NCBI GenBank assembly: GCA_036676295.1
Contig: JAKFDE010000058.1
Coordinates: 62,001-126,000, forward strand
DNA: 64,000 nt
Direction: 5' to 3'
DNA from: UBA4416 sp036676295
GTDB taxonomy: Bacteria > Bacteroidota > Bacteroidia > B-17B0 > Aurantibacillaceae
The notes beneath the pieces were generated by a model. It worked only from the letters and a program-made list of their open reading frames with translations. It searched no databases and was not told the origin of the DNA. Each line of letters begins with the position of its first letter. The stretch's first letter is position 1. Below are positions 9,862 to 18,728 of this stretch, in pieces. Both the position numbers and the translations under genes were made by a program.

Positions 9862-9888
9862 TTGAGAATTTTTTTAAAGATACTTTCG
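9862..9888 (+). promoter_or_regulatory. Putative sigma promoter for the 10015 gene
   Basis: TTG at 9862-9864, 16 bp spacing, then TACTTTCG at 9881-9888, close to the Bacteroidota -33/-7 pattern TTG...TAnnTTTG. This predicts a leader of about 120 nt. The leader holds a direct repeat cacttatca at 9919-9927 and 9940-9948, 21 bp (two helical turns) apart, which could bind a regulator. Confidence 0.4.
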
Positions 9889-10014
9889 CGTGTTAAACGG
9901 GGGTAAGTAAAAAACAATCACTTATCAGTTTAACGCCGACACTTATCAATTGGCAAATTATAATAAAGAGAATACTGCGTTCTTTAAAACCAGAAATTAA
10001 TTAAAATAAAATAT

Positions 10015-13000
10015 ATGATGAAAACAAAATGGAATAAATTATTAGTCTTGGCAAGTAGTTTGCTTGGCTTAAATTTACAAGCGCAAACTTATTGTACTAC
10101 ACCAACACCAACTTGTTCAGTCGAGATGGTTTGTAACGGTGGTTTTGAGTCAGTAACTGCAACACCTACAGCATATGCACAATTAAGTTATGCAAATGGA
10201 TGGACGCCTACATCCCAAACTCCAGATTTATTTAGTACATCTTCTTCTACTGCGAGTGCAGTAAGTATTCCTTGTAATGGATTTGGCTACCAAGCTGCAC
10301 ATAGTGGCAACAATTATGCAGGCATGTTGACTAATGATTGGAGAGGGCCTAGCGATCCTTATGGCTGGATTGAAGGAATGTTTACATCTTTATCAAGTGG
10401 AATGATAGCAGGAAAGATTTATGACATTAGTTTATGGATAAGTGCAGGAGATTTAAACAATAGAGAAAATCACAATTTATTAATTGATGTAGGATCAAGT
10501 TATACCTATACCGTTTCTCCAAGTTTATTGAATGATAAAACCAATTGGACTTTAATTAATTTTCCATATTGCGCACAAGGGGGAGAAAATTATATTGAGA
10601 TTCATTCTTCTCTTAATTATACCTTAACTTCACTTACGCCCCAAATTACAGCTGGTTGCACATATACGGCATCAGCTGGTAATACTTATTTATATATTGA
10701 TGACGTATCAGTAAAAGAAGCTAAATTTAATACAACCTCTGCGATTGGCTGTGTTAATTCACCTGTAAATTTGAGTATAGCTTCTGTATGTGGTATAAAC
10801 ACAAATAACTACACTTACATTTGGAATTATGGTGATGGCTCTACTACTGTTAATACCGGTACCAATACAACTTCTAGCCATACGTATTCTAATACGGGAA
10901 CCTATACTGGCTCAGTAAGTATAAATGCAGGTTCATGCTCTGTTACATACACATACAGTGTTAACATTCCTGTTTTATCTTTAGGAATTACTTCAAATTC
11001 AACAACCATTTGTAACGGAACAACTAATTTTACTGCAACACCAAGCCCTACGGGTTCTTATACTTATGCTTGGTCAGTAAAAGATGCAGCAACAGGAACA
11101 GTGATTCCTACTTCTAATTACACAATTACATCAGGAACCACGGCAACACCATCCATTAATTTTGCAAACATCAATCAAAATGTAAATGTGTGTGCTACAA
11201 TTACAAATAGCATGGGCTGTATAGCTACTCAGTGTTTATATCTGTCATCCTGCTGTCAAACACCCACCAATACTTTAAAATATACTAATACAACCTTTAC
11301 AACCAATACCACACTTACGGGTACTTCTACTCAAAAGTATCAGTTTGGGGGAGCTATTACTATAAACAGTGGGGTAACACTAAATATTAATACCGCAGAA
11401 GTAACTATGGATCCTAATACTAAATTCAGTATTTTAGGAACAGGAGCTTTAAAAATAAACAGTAGTTATTTGCATGGTTGCAATGCTATGTGGAATGGTA
11501 TTTATCCCTTAGGAACATCAACATTTAGTTTAACCAATAGCCGTGTTGAAGATGCACAAAGAGTTGTAGTTGACTCTACAGGAGGTGCAATTATTATTTT
11601 AACAGGTAACTACCTAAATAAAAATTACACGCCTGTACATTTAAAGGCCGCTAAAACAAGTACAGCTTCGTTTACAGCCAAAAACAATTTATTTACATGT
11701 AGCAACATTGCAGCACCAACCTGGCCGACTTATGTGCCTTTAACTCCTGATAAAACAAATGCTGCTACCTTTGGCGGATACAGTAGCGTTAATTTAATGG
11801 TACCATTCAACACTACAAAAACTCAAACAGGAATTCAATTAAATGTGGCTTCTCAAACAGGAGCAGCCAACACTGCCATTACAATTGGGGGAAACATTAA
11901 TGAGGAAAACGTGTTTGATAAAACGGGAGAAGGAATTGTATCTATCGCTTCTTACATGCTAGTGCAAAGTAACGTGTTCCAAAACATTAAAAGCAGTATA
12001 GTGCCTATAAGTGGAATACCTAACGCCGGTGTTTGGATTTTGAATATAAATTTTTTAACAACCAATTATAATTCTCAGGTTGGTGGTACTACTTCTCAAC
12101 GCAATACATTTATTAATAATGATAATGGAGTGTACGATAATGGTAGACAAACTTTATTAGTGAGTAATAACACCTTTAGTACACAAACTACAGGCATAAC
12201 AGTTACGAACAATAACAATGGCCATACAGTAAATACCAACAATAATAATTTTTATGATAATCTTACCGGTATTTATTACTATAATAATACTAAAATAACC
12301 GCTAATGCAAATGATAATAACTTTACTAATAGTTCAGTTATTGGTGATAACTGGACTAATAAAGCCATTGTTTGCAACGAAGTTACTCTGGCAACTAATC
12401 CATTGAGTTATCCTAATTATAATGTTTACAATAACAATATAACAGGTTTTTATCGCGGTATTGAAACTACTAATACTTTAAACGCTTACATTTATGATAA
12501 TGAGGTACACATGCGTCAGGATAATACATCTGACCACTGGCAGTATGGTATTGAATTTAATAATACTAACAACTGCCGTATCAATAACAATACCATTGAT
12601 ATGAATGGTTCTAGCCGAAACCCATGGGCATACTGGCAAAATGCTATTGCCGGCAATAATAACCAGGTACCAAAAGTACAATGTAATAGTACTAACAAAG
12701 TGGCCATTGTTATGCAGTTAAGTGGAAACAACATAACTGCTGCCGGTAATGGCATTATAGGTAACTATATGCAGGACGCCTCTTATGGAGTTTGGTTAAA
12801 TAACAATGGTGAAATTGGGCACCAGTATACTACTAACACCAGCACCAGTGCCGATAACTCATGGGCTACTACGGTTGATTTGTATACGTATACACAAGGC
12901 AATAGTAATATAAGCTTAAGCGCTAAATTTTATACACGAAGCAGTGCGCCTTTTGATTTACCAGCAATAAAAGCTGATAGAAATAGTGCTGGAAGTAATT

Positions 13001-13920
13001 ACTTATTTGGAACAAATAATTCCAGTGCGGGTGCCGGTGTATGTAATAACAATACCCCAACGCCGTCCAATTTAAAAACAGGGCCACTTTTAAATTTAAT
13101 GCAAAATGCCGAGGCGGTAGCTACAGATAATGCGTTTGACGTTGCTAATCCACAACCTTTAGCAGGCAGCACAATGATGGAGAATGGCCAGGAAGACAAT
13201 ACTCCTAACCAAAAAGCCATTGCTTACCGCAACTTGTTGTGTAATTTGAATTTGCAGCAAATAGATGTTAGTAATAGCCCTGACCTTGGTACTTTTAAAC
13301 AAAACGTAAAAAATCAAAACACCGGTTTATTATTAGTGGTAGATAGTTTGTTACACGATGCAGAAGTTGATAGCACTAAACTAAATGTAGCTTTGCAGGC
13401 AAATAATAGTATAGTGCCAACCAATGTGGTAGAACAAAGCCAGCAAGAGTTTAATGCATTATATGTAAGCTATTTAACACAGCGTAAACAATTAGATGCA
13501 ACTCAAATTACCTCTTTGGAAAGCATTGCCCAGCAGTGCCCAATGGTAAATGGCGGCGCTGTGTTACAGGCTCGTGCCTTATTATTTGATCTATTAAGAA
13601 AAAACTATATGAGTAGCTGTGAAAAAACGGCTCCGGCTAATATGAGTAGTGTTGCGCGTAAAGGATTAAGTACAAATGTTGAACAAAGTGGAATTAGTGT
13701 TTATCCTAACCCTGCTAGTAGTCAATTATTTGTGGAGGTTAAAGCGTATACCAACACTAAGTTGAAATTATTTAATATGATGGGAAGTTTGATGATAGAA
13801 CAAAACATTGATAACAATCAAGCTATTGATATTAGTAAATTATCATCGGGACTATACACTTATAAGATTTACCAAAACGAAAATGAGCTGAAACTTGGTA
13901 AAGTAGTTATTACTCACTAA
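10015..13920 (+). CDS. Large secreted PKD/beta-helix protein with type IX sorting domain
   Basis: Predicted extracellular or cell-surface protein, 1301 aa. The signal peptide ends after LNLQAQ (about residue 24). The N-terminal half has a Cys-containing carbohydrate-binding-like domain (about 25-235) and a PKD-like domain at about 238-325 (IWNYGDGS). The centre (about 440-950) is rich in short Asn/Thr repeats such as NNNTI and NNNNFYDN, as in right-handed parallel beta-helix proteins. A conserved linker (LESIAQQC...QARALL, about 1165-1190) precedes a C-terminal type A sorting domain of about 75 residues (ISVYPNPASSQLFVE...GLYTYKIYQNE). Substrate unknown; an adhesin or polysaccharide-binding role is inference. 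The second ATG at 10018 is an alternative start. Confidence 0.88.
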   Translation: MMKTKWNKLLVLASSLLGLNLQAQTYCTTPTPTCSVEMVCNGGFESVTATPTAYAQLSYANGWTPTSQTPDLFSTSSSTASAVSIPCNGFGYQAAHSGNNYAGMLTNDWRGPSDPYGWIEGMFTSLSSGMIAGKIYDISLWISAGDLNNRENHNLLIDVGSSYTYTVSPSLLNDKTNWTLINFPYCAQGGENYIEIHSSLNYTLTSLTPQITAGCTYTASAGNTYLYIDDVSVKEAKFNTTSAIGCVNSPVNLSIASVCGINTNNYTYIWNYGDGSTTVNTGTNTTSSHTYSNTGTYTGSVSINAGSCSVTYTYSVNIPVLSLGITSNSTTICNGTTNFTATPSPTGSYTYAWSVKDAATGTVIPTSNYTITSGTTATPSINFANINQNVNVCATITNSMGCIATQCLYLSSCCQTPTNTLKYTNTTFTTNTTLTGTSTQKYQFGGAITINSGVTLNINTAEVTMDPNTKFSILGTGALKINSSYLHGCNAMWNGIYPLGTSTFSLTNSRVEDAQRVVVDSTGGAIIILTGNYLNKNYTPVHLKAAKTSTASFTAKNNLFTCSNIAAPTWPTYVPLTPDKTNAATFGGYSSVNLMVPFNTTKTQTGIQLNVASQTGAANTAITIGGNINEENVFDKTGEGIVSIASYMLVQSNVFQNIKSSIVPISGIPNAGVWILNINFLTTNYNSQVGGTTSQRNTFINNDNGVYDNGRQTLLVSNNTFSTQTTGITVTNNNNGHTVNTNNNNFYDNLTGIYYYNNTKITANANDNNFTNSSVIGDNWTNKAIVCNEVTLATNPLSYPNYNVYNNNITGFYRGIETTNTLNAYIYDNEVHMRQDNTSDHWQYGIEFNNTNNCRINNNTIDMNGSSRNPWAYWQNAIAGNNNQVPKVQCNSTNKVAIVMQLSGNNITAAGNGIIGNYMQDASYGVWLNNNGEIGHQYTTNTSTSADNSWATTVDLYTYTQGNSNISLSAKFYTRSSAPFDLPAIKADRNSAGSNYLFGTNNSSAGAGVCNNNTPTPSNLKTGPLLNLMQNAEAVATDNAFDVANPQPLAGSTMMENGQEDNTPNQKAIAYRNLLCNLNLQQIDVSNSPDLGTFKQNVKNQNTGLLLVVDSLLHDAEVDSTKLNVALQANNSIVPTNVVEQSQQEFNALYVSYLTQRKQLDATQITSLESIAQQCPMVNGGAVLQARALLFDLLRKNYMSSCEKTAPANMSSVARKGLSTNVEQSGISVYPNPASSQLFVEVKAYTNTKLKLFNMMGSLMIEQNIDNNQAIDISKLSSGLYTYKIYQNENELKLGKVVITH

Positions 13921-13928
13921 ATTTATAC

Positions 13929-13966
13929 AACAAGTTCCATCATTATGATGGAACTTGTTTAAATTT
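13929..13966 (+). terminator. Rho-independent terminator
   Basis: Long near-perfect palindrome: 15 bp from 13929-13943 pair with 13945-13959, followed by a T-rich tract. It lies 9 bp after the 1301-aa gene and insulates it from the next paralog. Confidence 0.9.
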
Positions 13967-13974
13967 TAATTATT

Positions 13975-15282
13975 ATGGTTGTTAAAAAAATAATTACACT
14001 ACTTTTAGTATGCTTATTTTTTTGTAAGTTAAACTCCCAAACAAATCTTGTTCCGAATTATTCTTTTGAAGATACAACCGGAAATTGCGATGCGCAAATG
14101 ACTCTTGCTGCTGCGACACAATATGTTAAAAAGTGGTATTCCAGCAGTAATTTTGGAAATCCTTTTTTTTTCAATTATTGCGCTAATAGTTTCACGTATC
14201 CAATGATAAGCACGGTACCTAATAATTGTAATGGTTATCAATACCCAAGAACTGGTAATTCTTATGTTGGCACAGGTATTTATATTATCGATAATCCATT
14301 TGACTCGGCTAATGTACATGTTGATTATTTTTCAGTTAAATTGTTTGATAAATTAAAAGCAAATCATTGTTACTATGGTGAGTTTTATGTTAGTTTGGCT
14401 AATTGTTCTGATATAGCTGTTAATCAAATAGGGATGTATTTAACGCCTAATACATTTACAACAACTACAGGAAGTTTTACAAATACAATACAACCACAAG
14501 TGCAATGGGATACTACTCAATTTTTTACGGATACTTTAAACTGGGTAAAAGTAAGTAGTACTTTTATAGCACAGGGAGGCGAAGAATTTTTAACCATTGG
14601 CAATTTTAGAGATGGATTACATTTAAAAAAAACATTTATTACCACAAATTTTGTAACAGGCTGCACAGTACCTTCAAACCCTCATGCATCGTATATTTAT
14701 GTGGATGATGTGAGTTTATACGAACTCCCACAAACGCCAATAGGCATAAGCAATTACACTATATGTTTGCAAAGCGATAGTTTGTTATTAGGAGATACAG
14801 CAAGAGTAGCTACTACTTACCAGTGGTTTGCTAATGGCATACCCATTAGTAATCAAAGCCAAATAACAATTAAGCCAAATACTACTACAACTTATGTGTT
14901 GCAAATTACGGCTTGCAGCAGTAGTACCCAAAGTTTTGTAGTTACTTATAATAATATTTGCCCACCGGTAATAACAGAGTTAATTATCCCTAATACATTT
15001 ACACCTAACGATGATGGCATTAATGATGTATTTAAGTTTGATATAAATGGAGTTGGTGGTGATGTTAATTTTGTTGTTTATAACCGTTGGGGAAACCTTG
15101 TGGCTTCAAAAAGCTCAGCCAGCATAGAGCCAAATATATATTCTCAAATAACTATTTTGTGGGATGGCAGAACCACCAGTGGTGAACCATGTACTGAAGG
15201 CGTGTATTTTTATACTTTAAAGTACACCGATGCTAATGACGAGCAGCAAACTAAGAACGGTTATGTGAGTTTGTTTAGGTAA
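13975..15282 (+). CDS. Secreted protein with gliding-motility C-terminal domain, paralog 1
   Basis: Predicted surface protein, 435 aa, with a signal peptide ending after LNSQ. The N-terminal domain (about 22-255) has conserved Cys, FGNF-type and YIYVDDVSLYELP segments resembling a carbohydrate-binding jelly roll. An Ig-like segment follows (about 258-330, YQWFANGIPISNQ). The gliding-motility-associated C-terminal (CHU_C) domain at 338-435 starts IPNTFTPNDDGINDVF and ends YVSLFR; it is a type B signal for type IX secretion. The 441- and 413-residue genes downstream are close paralogs with long stretches of near-identical DNA. Function unknown beyond surface display. Confidence 0.87.
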   Translation: MVVKKIITLLLVCLFFCKLNSQTNLVPNYSFEDTTGNCDAQMTLAAATQYVKKWYSSSNFGNPFFFNYCANSFTYPMISTVPNNCNGYQYPRTGNSYVGTGIYIIDNPFDSANVHVDYFSVKLFDKLKANHCYYGEFYVSLANCSDIAVNQIGMYLTPNTFTTTTGSFTNTIQPQVQWDTTQFFTDTLNWVKVSSTFIAQGGEEFLTIGNFRDGLHLKKTFITTNFVTGCTVPSNPHASYIYVDDVSLYELPQTPIGISNYTICLQSDSLLLGDTARVATTYQWFANGIPISNQSQITIKPNTTTTYVLQITACSSSTQSFVVTYNNICPPVITELIIPNTFTPNDDGINDVFKFDINGVGGDVNFVVYNRWGNLVASKSSASIEPNIYSQITILWDGRTTSGEPCTEGVYFYTLKYTDANDEQQTKNGYVSLFR

Positions 15283-15290
15283 ATTAAAAA

Positions 15291-15569
15291 ATGTTTTATT
15301 TCACCCGTAAAGGATTAACAACAGGTACAAGTGCAAACGAAATTACACTATATCCAAATCCGGTATCAAACGAGTTGTTTATAGAAGCTGGTGAAAAAAC
15401 AGGTTTAAGCATCAAATTATATAATATGATGGGTAGTTTGGTGCTTGATCAAAACATAGATGGTAATCAAAGCATCAATACCGGTAAATTAGCTTCAGGT
15501 ATTTATACTTACAAAATTTACCAAAACAACAACGAACAAAAAATTGGAAAACTGGTAATTTCTCACTAA
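15291..15569 (+). pseudogene. Orphan type IX sorting domain (gene fragment)
   Basis: A 92-codon ORF that starts 8 bp after paralog 1 and is essentially only a type A sorting domain: RKGLTTGTSANEITLYPNPV, then KLYNMMGSLVLDQNIDGNQ and ASGIYTYKIYQNNNEQKIGK. It closely matches the C terminus of the 1301-aa protein (RKGLSTNVEQSGISVYPNP...). There is no signal peptide or passenger domain, so it cannot be exported alone. It is best read as the tail of an older 1301-like gene whose body was replaced by a CHU_C-type cassette. The ATG is at 15291, and it has its own terminator downstream. Confidence 0.75.
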
Positions 15570-15578
15570 ATTCATATA

Positions 15579-15614
15579 TAACAAACACTGTGTAGTTGCG
15601 GTGTTTGTTATTTT
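15579..15614 (+). terminator. Terminator-like hairpin after the orphan sorting domain
   Basis: Stem aacaaacac (15580-15588) / gtgtttgtt (15601-15609), 12-nt loop, followed by attttaaaat. The T tract is weak. Confidence 0.7.
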
Positions 15615-15625
15615 AAAATCTTAGT

Positions 15626-16951
15626 ATGATAAAATGTATATGGGTATATATATTGTTTTTTTTAATTTTCTTTTCGAAAGAATATATAGCGCAAACCAAC
15701 TTGGTAGCAAATCCTTCATTTGAAGATACTGCAGGTAACTGTGATTTTCAAATGATAGTTGATAATCCCTTGCTTGCTACTCATTATGTAAAAAACTGGT
15801 GCACTTACAAAAACATGACCCCAGATTATTACAATTCATGTTCTAATTCAAACTTAAGTTATCCTTATCCAAATCCTGCTTCTATACCACATAACTGTTA
15901 TGGTTACCAATATCCAAAAACAGGAAACGCTTATATTGGTTTAGGATTGTATTGGCTAAACTATTTACCTGATAGTGTACAAATTTCATCTGAGTTAGCT
16001 GTTATTAAATTAAACAGCACCTTAAAAGCAAATAGATGTTATTATGGAGAATTTTATGTGAGTTCTAGTAATATTAATGCTATTGTAATTAATCAATTGG
16101 GTATGTTGTTAAGTCAAAACACCAATACAACAGTTCCATTTGTATATGATAATATAGTACAACCTCAAATACAGTGGGATACTGCTCAGTTTGTTTCCGA
16201 CACTTTAAACTGGATCAAAGTAAGCGGTACTTTTATGTCGCAGGGTGGAGAGCAATTTTTATCTATAGGTAATTTTAGAGATGGTGCTCATGTAAAAAAA
16301 CAATTTATTCCAACCAATTTTGTAACACCATGTGGCATTAGTAATCCTCATAGTGGTTCTTACGTTTATATAGATGATGTTGCTTTATATGAATTGCCAC
16401 AAACATCAACAGCCATAAGAAATTATACTATTTGCCTGCAAAGCGATAGTTTGGTGCTGGGTGATACAGCAAGAGCAGGCACTACTTACCAGTGGTTTGC
16501 TAATGGCATACCCATTAGTAATCAAAGCCAAATAACAATTAAGCCAAACACAAACACAACTTATGTGTTACAAACTACGGCTTGCAGCAGTAGTACCCAA
16601 AGTTTTGTAGTTACTTATAATAACATTTGCCCACCAGAAATAACAGAGTTAATTATACCCAATACATTTACGCCTAATGATGATGATATCAACGATGTAT
16701 TTAAGTTTGATGTAAATGGAGTAGCTGATGGTCTTAATTTTGCTGTTTATAACCGTTGGGGAAATCTTGTGGCTTCAAAAACCTCAGCCAGCATAGAGCC
16801 AAACATCTATTCTCAAGTAACTATTTTATGGGATGGCAGAACTACCAGTGGAGAACCTTGCACAGAAGGCGTATATTTTTATACCTTGAAGTATACTGAC
16901 ACCAATGGAGAGCAGCAAGCTAAGAACGGTTATGTTTCATTATTTCGATAA
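15626..16951 (+). CDS. Secreted protein with gliding-motility C-terminal domain, paralog 2
   Basis: 441 aa, with a signal peptide ending around YIAQ, the same N-terminal jelly-roll-like domain (SFEDTAGNCDFQM, YVYIDDVALYELP), the same Ig-like segment and a CHU_C domain from about residue 343. DNA encoding the Ig-like part (about 16492-16549) is nearly identical to 14821-14880 in paralog 1, suggesting recent duplication or gene conversion. The N-terminal domains differ more than the C-terminal halves. Predicted type IX secretion substrate; ligand unknown. Confidence 0.87.
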   Translation: MIKCIWVYILFFLIFFSKEYIAQTNLVANPSFEDTAGNCDFQMIVDNPLLATHYVKNWCTYKNMTPDYYNSCSNSNLSYPYPNPASIPHNCYGYQYPKTGNAYIGLGLYWLNYLPDSVQISSELAVIKLNSTLKANRCYYGEFYVSSSNINAIVINQLGMLLSQNTNTTVPFVYDNIVQPQIQWDTAQFVSDTLNWIKVSGTFMSQGGEQFLSIGNFRDGAHVKKQFIPTNFVTPCGISNPHSGSYVYIDDVALYELPQTSTAIRNYTICLQSDSLVLGDTARAGTTYQWFANGIPISNQSQITIKPNTNTTYVLQTTACSSSTQSFVVTYNNICPPEITELIIPNTFTPNDDDINDVFKFDVNGVADGLNFAVYNRWGNLVASKTSASIEPNIYSQVTILWDGRTTSGEPCTEGVYFYTLKYTDTNGEQQAKNGYVSLFR

Positions 16952-16965
16952 CTTTCATCAAAATC

Positions 16966-16995
16966 AAAGAGCCGCTTAATTAAGTGGCTCTTTTT
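16966..16995 (+). terminator. Rho-independent terminator between paralogs 2 and 3
   Basis: 12-bp stem aaagagccgctt (16966-16977) / aagtggctcttt (16982-16993), loop aatt, T run. One G-U pair. It ends right where the next gene begins, so paralog 3 needs its own promoter or read-through. Confidence 0.92.
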
Positions 16996-17011
16996 GTATC
17001 TTTACCATAAT

Positions 17012-18253
17012 TTGAAATTCATTCTTTTATATCTATCTGTCTTTTTTTCTTTTGTGCTACATTCTCAAAATTTAGTACCGAATTATTCATTTGAGAACTA
17101 TACATCTTGTCCGATTGGAAATCAATTTTATAAACTTACTCCATGGTGTGGTTTAGGCGGCGGGGAAGATTCTTTTAACGCCTGTTTTAATATTATTGGC
17201 CCTGGAGGCAATGGAGTTCCAAATCATATAAATGGTTGGCAATATCCGAGAACAGGAAATGGTTTTGGAAGCGTATTGTTAAAAGTTGAAAGCTCATTTC
17301 CTTCTGATGTTAATCGTAGAGAGTATTTACATGTTCCTTTGACTGATACATTACTGGCAAGTAAATCATATTGCGGTAAAATGTATGTGAATTTAATTAA
17401 TACAGATAAATATACTACAGATAGAATAGGCATGTATTTTTCTGCAGCCCCCTATATATGTAATCAGGCTTTTCCTACACCACAAACCATAGCGCCCTTA
17501 AATGTGATCCCCCAAGTAGCTAATCCATTGGGAAATTTTATAATGGATACCTTAAACTGGATAGAAGTAAGCGGTGTATTTACAGCAACCGGTACAGAAG
17601 CTTATTTAACCATTGGTAATTTTTATGATGATGCTAATTCGGCAACAACTGTATTTAATCCATCGGCAGGTTACCTTGTTATTTATTTTTTAATAGATGA
17701 TGTCAGTGTAGAAGAAGTGTTTCCTGCTTTTTGCACCAAAGACACAACCTTGTGCGCGCCGGGTAATATACTGTTAAGTACGGATACAGTTACATCTGCG
17801 GAGTATAGTTGGAGCCCAACAGCAGGTTTAAGCTGTACCAATTGTCCTAATCCCACGGCTTATGTCAATCAAACAACTACTTATACATTAACTAAAAAAC
17901 AATGCAAGGCTATTACTACAGCCAGTATTACGGTTACTGTAAAAAATGATTGTAATGTATTACCTAACCCACATGAAATACCAAATATATTTACACCCAA
18001 TGGCGATAATGTAAATGATGCTTTTAAAATTGAATTGCCCGGTAGCGGCAATGTGAGTTTTGCAATTTACAATCGATGGGGGAATTTAATATTAGAAGTG
18101 TCTTCGAGAGCCTCAGCCACCGAACTTTTATGGGATGGCAGAACTACGAGTGGCGAACCTTGCAGCGAAGGCGTGTATTTTTATACCCTAAAGTATACTG
18201 ATGCAAATGGTGAGCAGCAAACTAAGAACGGTTATGTGAGTTTGTTTAGGTAA
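17012..18253 (+). CDS. Secreted protein with gliding-motility C-terminal domain, paralog 3 (TTG start)
   Basis: 413 aa from the TTG at 17012, which gives a standard signal peptide (MKFILLYLSVFFSFVLHSQ). An in-frame TTG at 16994 lies inside the terminator T run and is less likely; no ATG is available. The N-terminal domain is like the two upstream paralogs but more diverged. A short Cys-rich, PKD/Ig-like segment (about 240-315, SCTNCPNPTAYVNQTT) precedes the CHU_C domain from about 323. The last 42 nt are identical to the end of paralog 1. Type IX secreted surface protein, ligand unknown. Confidence 0.82.
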   Translation: MKFILLYLSVFFSFVLHSQNLVPNYSFENYTSCPIGNQFYKLTPWCGLGGGEDSFNACFNIIGPGGNGVPNHINGWQYPRTGNGFGSVLLKVESSFPSDVNRREYLHVPLTDTLLASKSYCGKMYVNLINTDKYTTDRIGMYFSAAPYICNQAFPTPQTIAPLNVIPQVANPLGNFIMDTLNWIEVSGVFTATGTEAYLTIGNFYDDANSATTVFNPSAGYLVIYFLIDDVSVEEVFPAFCTKDTTLCAPGNILLSTDTVTSAEYSWSPTAGLSCTNCPNPTAYVNQTTTYTLTKKQCKAITTASITVTVKNDCNVLPNPHEIPNIFTPNGDNVNDAFKIELPGSGNVSFAIYNRWGNLILEVSSRASATELLWDGRTTSGEPCSEGVYFYTLKYTDANGEQQTKNGYVSLFR

Positions 18254-18728
18254 TTTTTTATTCTAATTAACTTTTTGTCTGATACAAAAAGTTACAAAAA
18301 AATCAAGGCTCTTTAAAATTTAGCTAAAATCTGCGTGCTATCAAGCAGATGCTTTGAAAGCGCTTCGCGAGCAGCCCAAATCATCTCCGCATATTCCTTC
18401 GCTTTTGATACCACTGGATTTGTAAGCTAAATTTTAAAAGGCCGAGCAACCTCCGATCGAAGTGGCGCGTTGATTTGTCAAAACGCGATGGCGATTAGCT
18501 GTGAATTTTAATTTTTTTAGTTGAGTTTGAAAGAGCTTTAGCTCTCTTTCAAAAACGAAACTTAAAAATTAAAAGAGCGGGGAGGAATCGTTTTGACTTG
18601 ATTTCTTTTGTTTCTTTTCTTTATCAAGAAAGAAAAGAAAAAGAAATAATATGATTTGAGAACGCTTCTCGCCCTTTGACTCTGCTCAGGGTGACAGCTC
18701 GAAGCGACAGATTCAAGTGTTTAATGCT
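18254..18728. repeat. Composite intergenic repeat block
   Basis: No gene. From left to right: a hairpin ctttttgt/acaaaaag (18271-18278 and 18284-18291) followed by ttacaaaaaaatcaaggct, a motif I recall between genes in many Bacteroidota. Next come inverted arms ctttaaaatttagct (18311-18325) and agctaaattttaaaag (18425-18440) enclosing about 100 bp. Copy 2 of the nested palindrome (18426-18600) and a purine/pyrimidine hairpin (18601-18647) follow. The last part is a ccctttgactctgctcagggtgac repeat (about 18670-18695), also common in this phylum. Confidence 0.75.
18426..18600. repeat. Dispersed nested palindrome, copy 2
   Basis: Second copy of the element at 8742-8914, in the same orientation. 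The outer arms gtcaaaacg (18477-18485) and cgttttgac (18589-18597) and the inner gaaagag/ctctttc arms are conserved. The part between the gctaaattt start and the outer arm differs most between copies. Confidence 0.85.
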
